From: Bacteroidota bacterium
GTDB lineage: Bacteria; Bacteroidota; Bacteroidia; 2-12-FULL-35-15
Assembly (NCBI GenBank): GCA_947449315.1
Contig: CANFRC010000001.1
Coordinates: 62,001-126,000 of the forward strand
Direction: 5' to 3'
DNA length: 64,000 nt
Below, in pieces: positions 15,953 through 25,666 of this stretch. The number at the start of each line of letters is the position of its first letter. The stretch's first letter is position 1. The notes beneath the pieces were generated by a model. It was not told the origin of the DNA and did no database searches. It worked only from the letters and a program-made list of their open reading frames with translations. A program made the position numbers and the translations under genes.

Positions 15953-16291
15953 ATGGCATCAACGAATTATAATTTTTTGTTTTTTATCAGTACAAGCATT
16001 TTGCTTGTTTGCTGCTCTCCAATTTCTTTTAAGCCTACTCAGGATGATGTTGGACTTGCCAATAAGAAATGGACCAATGTAACCATCGAACAATTGAATG
16101 CGGGATTTAAATTTTATACAGCTAAATGCTCTGGATGTCATTTTTTGCCTGTTCCGAATGAGTATTCCGAAAAAAGATGGCTGATGATACTCCCTGAAAT
16201 GAGTGAAAAAAGTAAACTATCTCATGAAGAATATGATCTAATCCAAAAATATGTGATTACAAAATCGTATGCCTTTACAAAGAAAAAATAA
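15953..16291 (+). CDS. Small mono-haem c-type cytochrome-like lipoprotein
   Basis: 112 residues. The hydrophobic N-terminus ends in LLVCC (Cys20 or Cys21), a plausible lipobox. A single haem-attachment motif CSGCH sits at 59-63, and Met83 (LPEM) is a candidate distal ligand. The tail is lysine-rich. It is smaller and simpler than cytochrome oxidase cytochromes. It is the second gene of the operon with the barrel protein (3-base gap), which suggests the two work together at the cell envelope. Confidence 0.82.
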   Translation: MASTNYNFLFFISTSILLVCCSPISFKPTQDDVGLANKKWTNVTIEQLNAGFKFYTAKCSGCHFLPVPNEYSEKRWLMILPEMSEKSKLSHEEYDLIQKYVITKSYAFTKKK

Positions 16292-16350
16292 ATTCAATTT
16301 CCTCATGAAAGATTAATAAATTCGTAGAGATTTTAAATTCCTCGGATAGC

Positions 16351-17205
16351 ATGATATTAATTGCAGATAGTGGCTCAACCAAAACAGATTGGCGTTTGAT
16401 CGATGATAATAAAAAGATTCATCAATTCGCTACACAAGGCATTAATCCTTATTTTACATCTTCTGATGAGATTTCATTGATTATTCAAAACGAGTTATTA
16501 TCTGAAATTCAAATCCCCCTTGTCGATACAACCTTGTCGGTTTTCTTTTATGGTGCTGGGTGCGGCTCCCATTCTAAAAAGGAAATGGTGAGAATCGCTT
16601 TACTGAAGAATTTCCACCAGGCAATTGTTGAAGTGTATTCCGATATGTTAGGTGCAGCTCGTTCCTTATGTGGCGCTAACCCCGGAATTGCAGCCATTTT
16701 AGGTACTGGCGCAAACACCTGTTATTACGATGGTAATAACATCATTGAAAGCACACCCTCTTTAGGTTATGTTCTAGGTGATGAAGGAAGTGGTGCACAT
16801 ATTGGTAAAACATTTGTCCAAGCCTTTCTGAATAAAGAAATGCCCGAAGCTTTATCCAATCGTTTTTATGAACGATTTAATTTAGGTAAGCAGGAGATGT
16901 TGGACGCTATTTACAAACAACCAAATCCCAACAGGTTTTTAGCATCTTTTAGTAAATTTATTTATCAGAATTTAAAAGAGCAGTTTGTTGTTGATCTGGT
17001 AGCAAATTGTTTCGGGCAATTTTTTGACAAGCATATTTGCAAATATTCAAAACACAAAGAAGTAAAATTAAGTTGTGTAGGTTCTGTCGCTTTTTATTAC
17101 AGCAATATTTTGCGAGCTGTGGCTGCCAATAAAGGAGTGAACATTGAAACGATCATTGAAACACCCATTGCGGGATTAACGTTGTATCATTTAGGTGAAG
17201 AATAA
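16351..17205 (+). CDS. BadF/BadG/BcrA-type ATPase, N-acetylglucosamine kinase-like
   Basis: 284 residues with the ASKHA (actin/hexokinase) fold. The phosphate-1 motif DSGSTKTDW is at residues 6-14, followed by GTGANTCYYDG near 117-127 and GDEGSGAHIG near 142-151. Characterised relatives phosphorylate N-acetylglucosamine from cell-wall or glycan recycling. The substrate here is not proven. A variant -7 box TAAATTCG is at 16317-16324, without a clear -33 element. It converges with yebC. Confidence 0.85.
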   Translation: MILIADSGSTKTDWRLIDDNKKIHQFATQGINPYFTSSDEISLIIQNELLSEIQIPLVDTTLSVFFYGAGCGSHSKKEMVRIALLKNFHQAIVEVYSDMLGAARSLCGANPGIAAILGTGANTCYYDGNNIIESTPSLGYVLGDEGSGAHIGKTFVQAFLNKEMPEALSNRFYERFNLGKQEMLDAIYKQPNPNRFLASFSKFIYQNLKEQFVVDLVANCFGQFFDKHICKYSKHKEVKLSCVGSVAFYYSNILRAVAANKGVNIETIIETPIAGLTLYHLGEE

Positions 17206-17208
17206 AAA

Positions 17209-17236
17209 AACGCAGAGAATAGTTACCCTCTGCGTT
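17209..17236 (-). terminator. yebC terminator
   Basis: AACGCAGAG at 17209-17217 pairs with CTCTGCGTT at 17228-17236. On the minus strand a T run follows the stem, so it terminates yebC. On the plus strand there is no T run. Confidence 0.8.
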
Positions 17237-17256
17237 CCAGTTTCTTAAAGAAAATA

Positions 17257-17964
17257 TTACTTCATATTGTGATATACGGTCTGTACATCATCATCTTCCT
17301 CTAATTTACTAACTAATTTCATGACTTCCTCCACTTGTTCATCGCTCAATTCTACAGTTGTATTCGGAATTCTTTCCAGCTCGGAACTAATGATATCAAA
17401 CTTCTTCGCTTCTAATGCTTTTTGCATATTACCGAAATCTGTAAAAGCGGTATAAATCACAATTTCTTCCTCATCGGCTTCAATTTCATCTGCGCCAAAA
17501 TCAATCAACTCTAATTCAAGGTCTTCTAATGAAACATCTCCTTTTTTAATGCGGAATACACCTTTGCGATCGAATAAGTAATCCAGAGAGCCTGTTTTCC
17601 CTAGTTCACCACCATATTTATTAAAGTTCATACGCACGTTTGCAACCGTACGGGTAGGATTGTCAGTTGCACATTCAATTAGAATAGCAATACCGTATAA
17701 GCCTTTTCCCTCATAAACGATTTCTTCCAGATTGGTAGAATCTTTTGAGGTTGCACGTTTGATAGCAGCATCAATGTTAACCTTCGGCATGTTTAACCCT
17801 TTGGCATTTTGGATAGCAACACGTAAACGTGAATTTCCAGCAGGATCGCCACCACCTAATTTTATTGCTATGGCAATCTCTTTTCCAATCCGAGTAAACC
17901 CTTTCGCCATTTTATCGTAGCGGGCAAACATTTTATACTTTCTCTTTTCGAATACACGTCCCAT
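17257..17964 (-). CDS. YebC/PmpR (TACO1-type) family protein
   Basis: 235 residues, full length. The Bacteroidota/YeeN-like version opens MGRVFEKRKYKMFARYDKMAK, followed by the conserved KLGGGDPAGNSRLR and IDAAIKRA segments. The domain order is helical N-terminus and two alpha/beta domains (about 80-235), rich in Glu. YebC proteins were first described as DNA-binding regulators; more recent work links the family to translation of difficult peptide motifs. Which role applies here is not visible. It has its own promoter and terminator. Confidence 0.93.
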   Translation of the reverse strand: MGRVFEKRKYKMFARYDKMAKGFTRIGKEIAIAIKLGGGDPAGNSRLRVAIQNAKGLNMPKVNIDAAIKRATSKDSTNLEEIVYEGKGLYGIAILIECATDNPTRTVANVRMNFNKYGGELGKTGSLDYLFDRKGVFRIKKGDVSLEDLELELIDFGADEIEADEEEIVIYTAFTDFGNMQKALEAKKFDIISSELERIPNTTVELSDEQVEEVMKLVSKLEEDDDVQTVYHNMK

Positions 17965-17991
17965 CGTTATATCTGTTTAAATTTTGTGTTA

Positions 17992-18019
17992 CAAATTTAT
18001 AAAAAAACTTAAGAATTCA
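17992..18019 (-). promoter_or_regulatory. yebC promoter
   Basis: On the minus strand TTG (18019-18017), 17 bases, then TAAATTTG (17999-17992), 28 bases before the ATG at 17964. It overlaps the end of the membrane protein gene upstream. Confidence 0.65.
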
Positions 18020-19292
18020 ATAATTTTAAATAACTGCTGAAATCCCATGTATCACCATAGAAACAGCCGTCATAGTAATATTCCATATTCAGATTTAAAT
18101 AGCAGCAAAAAGCAATTGCAAGAACAAGTGTGTACTTTGCCACCTTCTTGTCCTTGGTGTATTCCAATAAATAACAAAAAGGAATGATCAATAAGCTGTA
18201 ATATTCAACAAAACTTCTCGCTCCGAAAGAACAGCCAAACCACCAATTCCACCAGCTGGCAAAGATATAGCTGATCACTAAAAACAGAATTGCAATGAAG
18301 TAACCCGACCATTCTTTTTTCTTCATCATTAAAATGATACCCACAATAGAAATGAAGATGAGAGGAGTGTAAAGGAACAATCCGTTGTTGGTGCAGAACC
18401 AGATTTCCAATAATTTTGGATTGTTCCAGAAAATGAAACTTTCATTTCCGTAGGAATAAGTGATTAGTTTGCCAGTAGTACTGTTCCAGTATAGGATTTG
18501 AGGGAGTGTCAGAAATGATGCAATTAGGAGTGTACCTAGTACCACAAACTTGTTCTTTAAAAAAAGAAGAATGCGTTCAACGAATTCTGATTTGTTTTTT
18601 ATGTTATAAAAGAAAGGGAACAAAACAATCAGGATGTTTGTCGGTCGGGTTAAAGTTGCTAAAGTAACACAACAAAAAAACAACAGGAATATACTGAAGC
18701 GAGGTTTTGTTGTTAGTGTAGGTGTAAGATAAATTATGAGACAGAATAAGAAAAATGAGTAGACATGAGACATTCCGGGAGCATCAATGCTGTAATAAAA
18801 TAAGTTAGTTCCTGCTATGAATAGGAGTGGGGCTATCACCGAAACTGCAGATGAGAAGTGTTGTGATAAAAACCGACTTAAAAGAAACAAGCCTAAACAG
18901 CAATAAACGATTCCTGCAAAGTACAATCCGTAGGAATAGATCTTAGAAAAGCCGTCTGCTTCAAAATGAAATACTTTTGCAAGAAAATGACTCGCTAAAA
19001 AGAAGGGCGTTTGAAGGATGGCTACTCCGCAAGGATATTTTGTAATGACTTTGTTTGTGGCAGTATCTAGATAAAATCCATTTCCCGTATTCAGTTCTAT
19101 ATTTTTAGGAAACGCTTTTGCATCATTACCGTAAATGAACCAAATAGGTTGATGAATGTAATAACCGGCAGCATCTGCCCAAATAACTCCATGGTAAGTG
19201 TTAGCCCTGTCTTTGCTGTGCTTATTGAAAGTTAGGAAGATGCAGAGAGGTAAAATAAATAACAGAATAGTTTTTGGCTTAAGTAAAATCAT
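18009..19292 (-). CDS. Multi-pass membrane protein, GT-C glycosyltransferase-like
   Basis: 427 residues with about ten hydrophobic helices. The first extracytoplasmic loop is long and polar (about residues 25-90), with WADAAGYYIHQPIW near the first helix. The layout resembles GT-C-fold, lipid-linked sugar glycosyltransferases (PMT/ArnT-like), where an acidic residue in this loop is catalytic. The identification is by architecture, not a signature. It follows the T9SS gene after 10 bases and is the last of four tandem minus-strand genes (23681 to 18009), so it may modify an envelope product of that unit. Confidence 0.6.
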   Translation of the reverse strand: MILLKPKTILLFILPLCIFLTFNKHSKDRANTYHGVIWADAAGYYIHQPIWFIYGNDAKAFPKNIELNTGNGFYLDTATNKVITKYPCGVAILQTPFFLASHFLAKVFHFEADGFSKIYSYGLYFAGIVYCCLGLFLLSRFLSQHFSSAVSVIAPLLFIAGTNLFYYSIDAPGMSHVYSFFLFCLIIYLTPTLTTKPRFSIFLLFFCCVTLATLTRPTNILIVLFPFFYNIKNKSEFVERILLFLKNKFVVLGTLLIASFLTLPQILYWNSTTGKLITYSYGNESFIFWNNPKLLEIWFCTNNGLFLYTPLIFISIVGIILMMKKKEWSGYFIAILFLVISYIFASWWNWWFGCSFGARSFVEYYSLLIIPFCYLLEYTKDKKVAKYTLVLAIAFCCYLNLNMEYYYDGCFYGDTWDFSSYLKLLNS

Positions 19293-19302
19293 CTGTTATT
19301 TA

Positions 19303-20799
19303 CTACTGATTTTTTTGAATTACTAATTTTTGATTTGCAATATAATTTTCTGAACTGATTGAAAGAATGTAGGAGCCATTAGATAACTCAGAAGTATTAA
19401 TGTTTATCGGTTCTGAAGTTGAATTTGTATCTATTACGCTTTGAAAACAAACGCTGCCTAGTAGATCAAAAATATTTATTGTTATTGATTTTGATTTCAA
19501 AAGTTCATCTTTATTTAAATTAATTGAAATGAAATCATTAGCGGGATTAGGATAAATTAAAAAAGTACGACCTCTCTCACTAGCGTTGGAATTGATTCCT
19601 GTAACTACATTAACAACAGCGCCAGTTGAGTGCCCAACACTATCTGTTTTAATTACATAAATGTGTTCAAGTAATGAATAGGATAAGGTTGTTCCACAAA
19701 TAATGTAGCCGCCATCACTCGTACTTTTTATACAATACCCTTTATCAATATTGCTTCCCCCGTAAGTATAGGATCCAACATAAGTACCAATTGGTTTTTC
19801 TAAATAAAAAGCAAAATCCGATGCCCCTGCTCCGTAACTGAAGGTATATCCCATAGTAGCAAATCGCCCGTCATTCGTTTGAACAATTGAATTTATTCCA
19901 TCATTTGTTGATGAACCGCCATAAATGTTTGTAAAGCTCGTTTGAACTCCAGATAAATTTAATTGTATTATTGCGCCTTGATAGCCTAAAGCTGCTGATC
20001 TTGTTTCTCCTGCAATGATATAACCAGCCCCTGAATTATCTACCAATACATCATTTGCGTTGTCTTCTAATAAACCATGATATTTGTGGGTCCAAAGTGT
20101 ATCGCCCACACTATTTGTTTTCACAGTAAACATATCGCCACTTAGATCCCCGAAACTTTTTGTGTTCCCTGTAAGTATGTATCCACCATCACTTGTTTGT
20201 TTTACACTTTTTGCTTCATCGTCATTAACATCACCAAAAGTTTTTGTCCAAAGTGTATCACCAAATGCGTTTGTTTTTACTAAGAACATATCTTCATTTC
20301 CTTTTCCATAACTATATGTTCCACCAGCAATAATAAATCCGCCATCCGAAGTTTGTTCTATCGAATACGCGAAATCCCAATCTGTTCCACCATATGTTTT
20401 TGTCCATAAAGTGTCGCCATTTTTTTTTGTTTTTATAACATACATATCGTATCCGCCATGACCAAAACTGTTTGTATATCCTGCAATTACTAGCCCTGAG
20501 TCGCTGGTAAGTTTTACAGAATAGGCCCGATCTATATTTATCCCTCCGAATGTTTTTTGACCAAATGCAACACCCATAGAATCGATTTGTAATAAATATG
20601 CATCTGTGCTGCCTGCTCCAAAACTAGTTGTGGTGCCAACTATTGCATATCCCTTTTCGTATGTTTCTGCAACAGAATAACCCAAGTCAGATCCTGTGCT
20701 TCCTCCAAATACTTTTTCAAATTTCACCTGAGCAAAGGCAAGATGTGTTGCACAAATAATAATAATAAGTAAAGACGACTTGATGAATCTGTTTTTCAT
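19303..20799 (-). CDS. T9SS-secreted protein with tandem TSDGG repeats
   Basis: 498 residues with a signal peptide ending near FAQ24. About seven repeats of roughly 50 residues (30-390) follow, each with QTSDGG(F/Y)I(I/L)xG, a YG or FG turn, D(M/A)xxxKT and GDTLWTK, a propeller-like arrangement common in Bacteroidota surface proteins. The C-terminal T9SS sorting domain starts FLIYPNPANDF near 416. It is probably surface-exposed. It is transcribed with the barrel protein upstream (4-base gap) and the membrane protein downstream (10-base gap). Confidence 0.82.
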   Translation of the reverse strand: MKNRFIKSSLLIIIICATHLAFAQVKFEKVFGGSTGSDLGYSVAETYEKGYAIVGTTTSFGAGSTDAYLLQIDSMGVAFGQKTFGGINIDRAYSVKLTSDSGLVIAGYTNSFGHGGYDMYVIKTKKNGDTLWTKTYGGTDWDFAYSIEQTSDGGFIIAGGTYSYGKGNEDMFLVKTNAFGDTLWTKTFGDVNDDEAKSVKQTSDGGYILTGNTKSFGDLSGDMFTVKTNSVGDTLWTHKYHGLLEDNANDVLVDNSGAGYIIAGETRSAALGYQGAIIQLNLSGVQTSFTNIYGGSSTNDGINSIVQTNDGRFATMGYTFSYGAGASDFAFYLEKPIGTYVGSYTYGGSNIDKGYCIKSTSDGGYIICGTTLSYSLLEHIYVIKTDSVGHSTGAVVNVVTGINSNASERGRTFLIYPNPANDFISINLNKDELLKSKSITINIFDLLGSVCFQSVIDTNSTSEPININTSELSNGSYILSISSENYIANQKLVIQKNQ

Positions 20800-20802
20800 T
20801 TA

Positions 20803-22071
20803 TTATTTAAAATTTTTAATGAGTGAAAAATAGCCTCCCATGCCGGCTGCTTTTGTTGGAGTGACAAACCCTTGTAAATTATTGCTACCCGCATACATCA
20901 TGAATCCTTTACCGAAATCAGCGAAAACGCCTAATCCGTATGTGAAATTACCATACCCGCCATGTCCGAATGTACCCGAGATCATCACTTTTTTCGTAAT
21001 CGAATAATTCGCTTTTATATAATACAACAATTTATAATTTGCATTAAATACATATCGTATACCTTCAATCAATTCAAATTTTTTGCTCAGCTGTATTTCA
21101 TAGGTTAAATTTAAAATACTAGGAAGTGTAACCGTAAACGATTTCTTTTTGAAAGGTGCAATCGAACTGATAATGCTATCCTGAGAAGTATTTGCAAAAG
21201 TAGAGTCCTGCAAATCATAGATGCTGTTAATAGCAAAACCTGTATAATGAAACAAGGAATCCTGATTCATATAAAGTGATTGCTGGTTAAATTTGATAGA
21301 CCCTATATCTGCAACAGATACGCGAAATTTGGAATTTCCAATTCGTGTTTGGAAGGGTGCCTCGAAATAAATATCGATACTTGCTCCAATGCCATTAAAA
21401 GCAGCTAATCCTTTTTGAGCTGTATCCGATTGTGCTACTTGCATATTGGTGTTGAAATCAATCGATTGCCCGTCGGCACTGGTAAACAATTCTGCTTTAT
21501 TAGCTAAAATAGAGGAGTAGCGTTCTCCTTTTAAGATAGAAACAGCAATTCCCCATCTGGCAGCACTGTCGTATTTAGCGGAGAACAATCCTACTTGAAG
21601 CTGCTGATAGCGAAGGAAATTTAAACTGAATTTATTAAAATCGGCAAGCTTACCTGCATAGGGTGCATTACCATAAAATCCAACTTTAAAAAGATCTTTA
21701 GAAAATTGCGCATCGAAATGTTCACGGTCGCGCAGACTGAAAAATAGACTGATATTTTTCTTGTGAAAAATAGAATCTAATTTGATTCCAACATATGCTC
21801 CGTAATTTACATCTGCACCAATTCTATTTTGATTCTTTAAACGGTCAAGTACTTGTTTTTTGAGGTCTGAATCAATATACCCTCCTTTATAAAACTTACT
21901 GAAGAACTTTGATGTAATTGAATTTGAGTTAATGTCGAAATCACCCACAAGGCCTATCCTTGTTTTTGCAGCATCCGGAAATACATCCGAAAACACAGCA
22001 GTAATCTGAGCTGTTGATCGTAATTGCAAACCTATAAATAGAAGTAATAAAATTTTCTTCACGTCTCTCAT
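20803..22071 (-). CDS. Outer-membrane beta-barrel protein, DUF5723-like
   Basis: 422 residues with a signal peptide ending near TAQ22. The rest is strand-rich, with a long substrate-like plug region (RIGADVNYGAYVGIKLD, FNKFSLNFLRYQQLQVGLFSAKY) and several C-terminal amphipathic strands ending YFSLIKNFK. The pattern resembles DUF5723 proteins of the phylum; I cannot confirm this without a profile search. Its start overlaps the upstream lipoprotein stop by one base (TAATG), which indicates coupled translation and a shared envelope role. Confidence 0.68.
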   Translation of the reverse strand: MRDVKKILLLLFIGLQLRSTAQITAVFSDVFPDAAKTRIGLVGDFDINSNSITSKFFSKFYKGGYIDSDLKKQVLDRLKNQNRIGADVNYGAYVGIKLDSIFHKKNISLFFSLRDREHFDAQFSKDLFKVGFYGNAPYAGKLADFNKFSLNFLRYQQLQVGLFSAKYDSAARWGIAVSILKGERYSSILANKAELFTSADGQSIDFNTNMQVAQSDTAQKGLAAFNGIGASIDIYFEAPFQTRIGNSKFRVSVADIGSIKFNQQSLYMNQDSLFHYTGFAINSIYDLQDSTFANTSQDSIISSIAPFKKKSFTVTLPSILNLTYEIQLSKKFELIEGIRYVFNANYKLLYYIKANYSITKKVMISGTFGHGGYGNFTYGLGVFADFGKGFMMYAGSNNLQGFVTPTKAAGMGGYFSLIKNFK

Positions 22072-23681
22072 TATTTAAGTTGAACTGTATAGTTAAAATC
22101 GCCAACTAATTTTACGTCAATCGTGTAATCACTATAAATTTTTATGTATTGAGGTTGAGCGCTGGTGTTGAATTTCACCTTCAGTAAAACTCTTTTCGTA
22201 TCATACAGTAAATTCATTTTATTTTCACTGATCGGAACGGCAATTTTTGTCAGTTTTTTACCAGTAGCGCGTAAACTAGCATTGATGGGCGCTTCCACAA
22301 TTGTATGGGTGTAAGAAAAAATAGAATCAACGGCAACATTGCTGCTGTTTAAAAGATAGAGCTGGAGCTGAGCGTCAAATGGAAAACCATTGTCGGCAAA
22401 TAACGTGATGGTGCCATCGTGTACATTCTGACTGCCATCTGTTTTAGAAATATTCAGATTTAGAGTATCTTCTAATGTTAAATTGTTTGCAACTAAAGAA
22501 AGTGGAATCTCCATATTCATGGTAGCTTTCAATAGACGGTCGGCATAAATAAAATCGTTGGAGCCTGAAATGTTTCCTAATGGATTCGTTGTGATCTGAA
22601 GTGCATATCCAAATTTGTTTGGTAAATTTTCTATGACCGGTTTTATATTAGAACTGGTTGTTGTCATTGGGAAATTAGCATAAGTAGGGTAAACGATTCC
22701 GCCACTTTCTGCTGCACGGTTAATATTGATTGGTGAACCGATAATGGTATTGGTATAATCATTTAAGTTAACGGTTGTTCCCGTATGCGTATTGATAGAA
22801 CTGATGTTGCTGATATTTAATCGGGTATCTAATCCGATCGGATTTTCAATTTTTAAATTGAAGTTTACATTTTCAAGTTGAATCGATCCGGATACGATTC
22901 TGTCAAATAATTTAAAATCTGATTGTCCAGGCCCAATTGTATAGGTGTTCTGTCCAAAATAACCTTTTGCATAATACGGTGTTATATCATTAAAGGTATT
23001 GTCGATGATCAAACTATCCATGTTTGTAACGGTAACCGGACTTCCTGTTGCACTGATATGAGCTAAAAGACCAGTAGAGATGGTGTTAACCTTGTTGTGT
23101 GCAACACCTGTTAGATCAAAAATATAGCCTGACAAATCATAGGTAATATTTAAAACTCCTGGCGTACTTCCAACAGCAGCAGGAACAGAGATAGGTTTAG
23201 AGAAGGGAACGCCGCCCAATTTGGCACACGGAATACTATAAACAAAATCGGTCTCCTCATGGATCCTACTTTTTACATGGAATGTTACATATCCCGATTT
23301 AATCGTGATGGTTTTTAGTTGAATGCCACCAGCAATGGGATATGTTGTTTCGGAGCTGCTCGGGAATGGAATCGGATCACCTGGATTTAATACAAAACTT
23401 CCGGAAGAAGGAATTGCATAGGCATTGTGAAGAATGGTGTCGGGGATAACAAAAAGAGAATCGATATTCAGTTTGTAGATATCGTTGTTGTATACAATTT
23501 TTAATGAGCTGTCAGCATTTGCTTGCAAAAGAGAGTCGGGAAGAATGTTATTAATATCCAGACTTGCATTTACTAAAGGAGCTAGTATCTCAGTATCCCA
23601 AGAAGGTTTTTCAAATTCTTTTCTACACGAAAAGAACAGAATGGTGATCAAGGTAAATAGTAGGAGGAACGTTTTTCTCAT
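22071..23681 (-). CDS. Large lipoprotein of unknown function
   Basis: 536 residues. The signal ends in ILFFSC with lipobox Cys19, followed by RKEFEKPSWDTEILAPL. The body has no recognised enzyme motif and is predicted beta-rich, with repeated short NxxxxxD turns and extended strands. This suggests a surface or periplasmic lipoprotein of the FimA/adhesin-like or carbohydrate-binding shape, without proof. It is the first gene of the minus-strand group barrel-T9SS-membrane protein and is coupled to the barrel gene by a one-base overlap. Confidence 0.72.
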   Translation of the reverse strand: MRKTFLLLFTLITILFFSCRKEFEKPSWDTEILAPLVNASLDINNILPDSLLQANADSSLKIVYNNDIYKLNIDSLFVIPDTILHNAYAIPSSGSFVLNPGDPIPFPSSSETTYPIAGGIQLKTITIKSGYVTFHVKSRIHEETDFVYSIPCAKLGGVPFSKPISVPAAVGSTPGVLNITYDLSGYIFDLTGVAHNKVNTISTGLLAHISATGSPVTVTNMDSLIIDNTFNDITPYYAKGYFGQNTYTIGPGQSDFKLFDRIVSGSIQLENVNFNLKIENPIGLDTRLNISNISSINTHTGTTVNLNDYTNTIIGSPININRAAESGGIVYPTYANFPMTTTSSNIKPVIENLPNKFGYALQITTNPLGNISGSNDFIYADRLLKATMNMEIPLSLVANNLTLEDTLNLNISKTDGSQNVHDGTITLFADNGFPFDAQLQLYLLNSSNVAVDSIFSYTHTIVEAPINASLRATGKKLTKIAVPISENKMNLLYDTKRVLLKVKFNTSAQPQYIKIYSDYTIDVKLVGDFNYTVQLK

Positions 23682-23986
23682 TTCTATAGGCTATTTAGGC
23701 GCTTTTGATTGCTAAAAATAGTAAAAAATACGATAAACTTGAAATTTTAAAACCTCTTAAAGAATTTTGCGTGATACAAAGCAAATAATTTATGTTTGAT
23801 TGTTGGTGCCGTATTGGGATTTATATTTTTTCTGATTTCTACCGTTATTTGGATTTCATTCAGCACAGGTTCAAAATTGGAAAACTTATAGTTGGATGTA
23901 TGTTGGCAATGGATGGAGCAAGGGATAGGAAGAGTGGTCGAGGGGGCATTTGCTGATAGACGATTCTTCAGCTATTTTTTAGATGA
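23682..23986. other. Intergenic region between two minus-strand units
   Basis: 305 bases between rarA and the lipoprotein gene. I see no TAnnTTTG box in good position for the lipoprotein gene, no terminator and no RNA structure. A plus-strand frame ending near 23988 reads [17 protein letters not shown] but lacks a credible start. Confidence 0.4.
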
Positions 23987-25267
23987 TTAATAATTGTATT
24001 TATCTCCCCATAATTTTTTCAGGTATTCTTTCATCTCATTTTCACGTGCATTATTTCCCGGATCATAAAATTTAGATCCAGCTAATTCATCAGGCAAATA
24101 TTCTTGTTTGGAAAAATTATTCGTATAGCTATGGGAATATTTATAATCAGCACCGTAGCCAATCTCCTTCATTAATTTAGTAGGTGCATTTCGGAGATGA
24201 AGAGGAACAGGAAGATCGCCAATTGTTTTTACCGCTTCAATAGCCGCATTTATTGCCATATATGCAGCATTGCTTTTTGCTGATGCCGCAAAATACGTAA
24301 CAGCTTGAGACAAAATGATACGTGATTCAGGAAAACCGATCACATTCACCGCCTGAAAACAATTGTTAGCAATAACAAGTGCTGTTGGATTTGCATTTCC
24401 AATATCTTCAGAAGCTAAAATGACCAATCTTCTTGCAATAAATAATGGATCCTCGCCACCTTCAATCATCCTTGCTAGCCAATATACAGCAGCGTTGGGG
24501 TCGCTTCCTCGAATCGATTTTATAAAAGCCGAAATAATATCATAATGATTTTCACCTGATTTATCATAGGAAGAAATATTTTGCTGAACGATCTTGGTTA
24601 CCTGTTCATTGGTGATCACAATAGTATCTCCTCCAATAACATTCACTACCAATTCGAATACATTTAAGAGTTTTCTACCGTCACCTCCAGAAAGTCTTAG
24701 CAGGGATTCGTTTTCGAGGATAGTGATGTTTTTTGTTTTGAGAAAGCTGTCTGTTTTCATAGCCAGCTCTAGCATTTCTAATAGATCAGATTTTTCAAGA
24801 TGCTTCAGAATATATATCTGACAGCGCGATAAAAGTGCTGATATCACCTCAAAAGAAGGGTTTTCAGTTGTTGCCCCTATAAGTGTAATCGTGCCTTTTT
24901 CAACGGCACCTAATAATGAATCTTGTTGTGATTTGCTGAAACGATGAATTTCATCGATAAAAAGTATGGGATTACTTTGTCCGAATAATCCGTTGGATTT
25001 TGCTTTATCAATGACATCCCGTATATCTTTCACACCAGAATTGATAGCACTGAGGGCATAAAAAGGTCGTTTCAGCTGATGAGCAATGATATTGGCCAAT
25101 GTTGTTTTCCCAACTCCAGGAGGTCCCCAAAGAATAATCGATGGCAAAAGATTTGATTCTATTGCATTACGCATAATAGCTCCCTGACCCACAATGTGCT
25201 TTTGCCCAATATAGTTATCCAAACTTGTTGGACGCATTCGTTCTGCTAATGGTGCGCCATTACTCAT
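23987..25267 (-). CDS. rarA: Replication-associated recombination protein RarA (MgsA)
   Basis: 426-residue AAA+ ATPase of the clamp-loader clade. It has Walker [10 protein letters not shown] near residue 48, Walker B DEIHRF, sensor 1 ([12 protein letters not shown]) and the C-terminal tetramerisation region with [13 protein letters not shown]. The protein acts at stalled replication forks. The next gene upstream is a cytochrome lipoprotein with a 10-base gap, so the genes are probably transcribed together. Confidence 0.95.
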   Translation of the reverse strand: MSNGAPLAERMRPTSLDNYIGQKHIVGQGAIMRNAIESNLLPSIILWGPPGVGKTTLANIIAHQLKRPFYALSAINSGVKDIRDVIDKAKSNGLFGQSNPILFIDEIHRFSKSQQDSLLGAVEKGTITLIGATTENPSFEVISALLSRCQIYILKHLEKSDLLEMLELAMKTDSFLKTKNITILENESLLRLSGGDGRKLLNVFELVVNVIGGDTIVITNEQVTKIVQQNISSYDKSGENHYDIISAFIKSIRGSDPNAAVYWLARMIEGGEDPLFIARRLVILASEDIGNANPTALVIANNCFQAVNVIGFPESRIILSQAVTYFAASAKSNAAYMAINAAIEAVKTIGDLPVPLHLRNAPTKLMKEIGYGADYKYSHSYTNNFSKQEYLPDELAGSKFYDPGNNARENEMKEYLKKLWGDKYNY

Positions 25268-25277
25268 TCATTCTAAA

Positions 25278-25640
25278 CTAGTTCATTCCATTATTTATCC
25301 AGCATTCGATTTTGCGAATTGTAGCATCATCTAGTTTGTCAGCATTGGCTGGCATAGCATCAATACCTTTTTCATGTTTGATACTGCGCAATAGTTCGCC
25401 ATTACTGGCTGCTTTTTTAACTGATTCTTCTGTCAAAAAATTATAACCTACTTCATAATTTCCGTTGTGACATTGAGAACAGTTTGTTTCAATGATCGCT
25501 TTGATGTCAGATGTGTAAGTCAAGGTAGAGGAAGTACAATCGATTTTAGCAGTTACAGTTGTTGTTTTAGCAGCTTCTTTGGTGCTTTTACATGCAGCGA
25601 AAGCAAATGCTATGGCGAGTGTAAGGAGGATTTTTTTCAT
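25278..25640 (-). CDS. Mono-haem cytochrome c-like lipoprotein
   Basis: 120 residues. The lipobox ends at Cys17 (AFAAC), followed by a Lys/Thr linker. A CSQCH haem motif is at 54-58, and Met96 (DAMPAN) is the likely distal ligand. The pattern matches the small planctomycete/Bacteroidota cytochrome-type domain with a C-terminal I(E/K)xWIxxG helix. It should be an envelope electron carrier. It lies between rarA and the acyltransferase on the same strand. It is not closely similar to the haem lipoprotein at 15953. Confidence 0.82.
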   Translation of the reverse strand: MKKILLTLAIAFAFAACKSTKEAAKTTTVTAKIDCTSSTLTYTSDIKAIIETNCSQCHNGNYEVGYNFLTEESVKKAASNGELLRSIKHEKGIDAMPANADKLDDATIRKIECWINNGMN

Positions 25641-25666
25641 GTTTTTTTATTAATTCCGTTTTAATT

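Noticed and set aside
15953-25640. The two mono-haem lipoproteins (15953 and 25278) as a recent duplication
   Set aside because: Apart from the CxxCH motif and lipid anchor they share little sequence, so independent origin within the cytochrome c superfamily is more likely.
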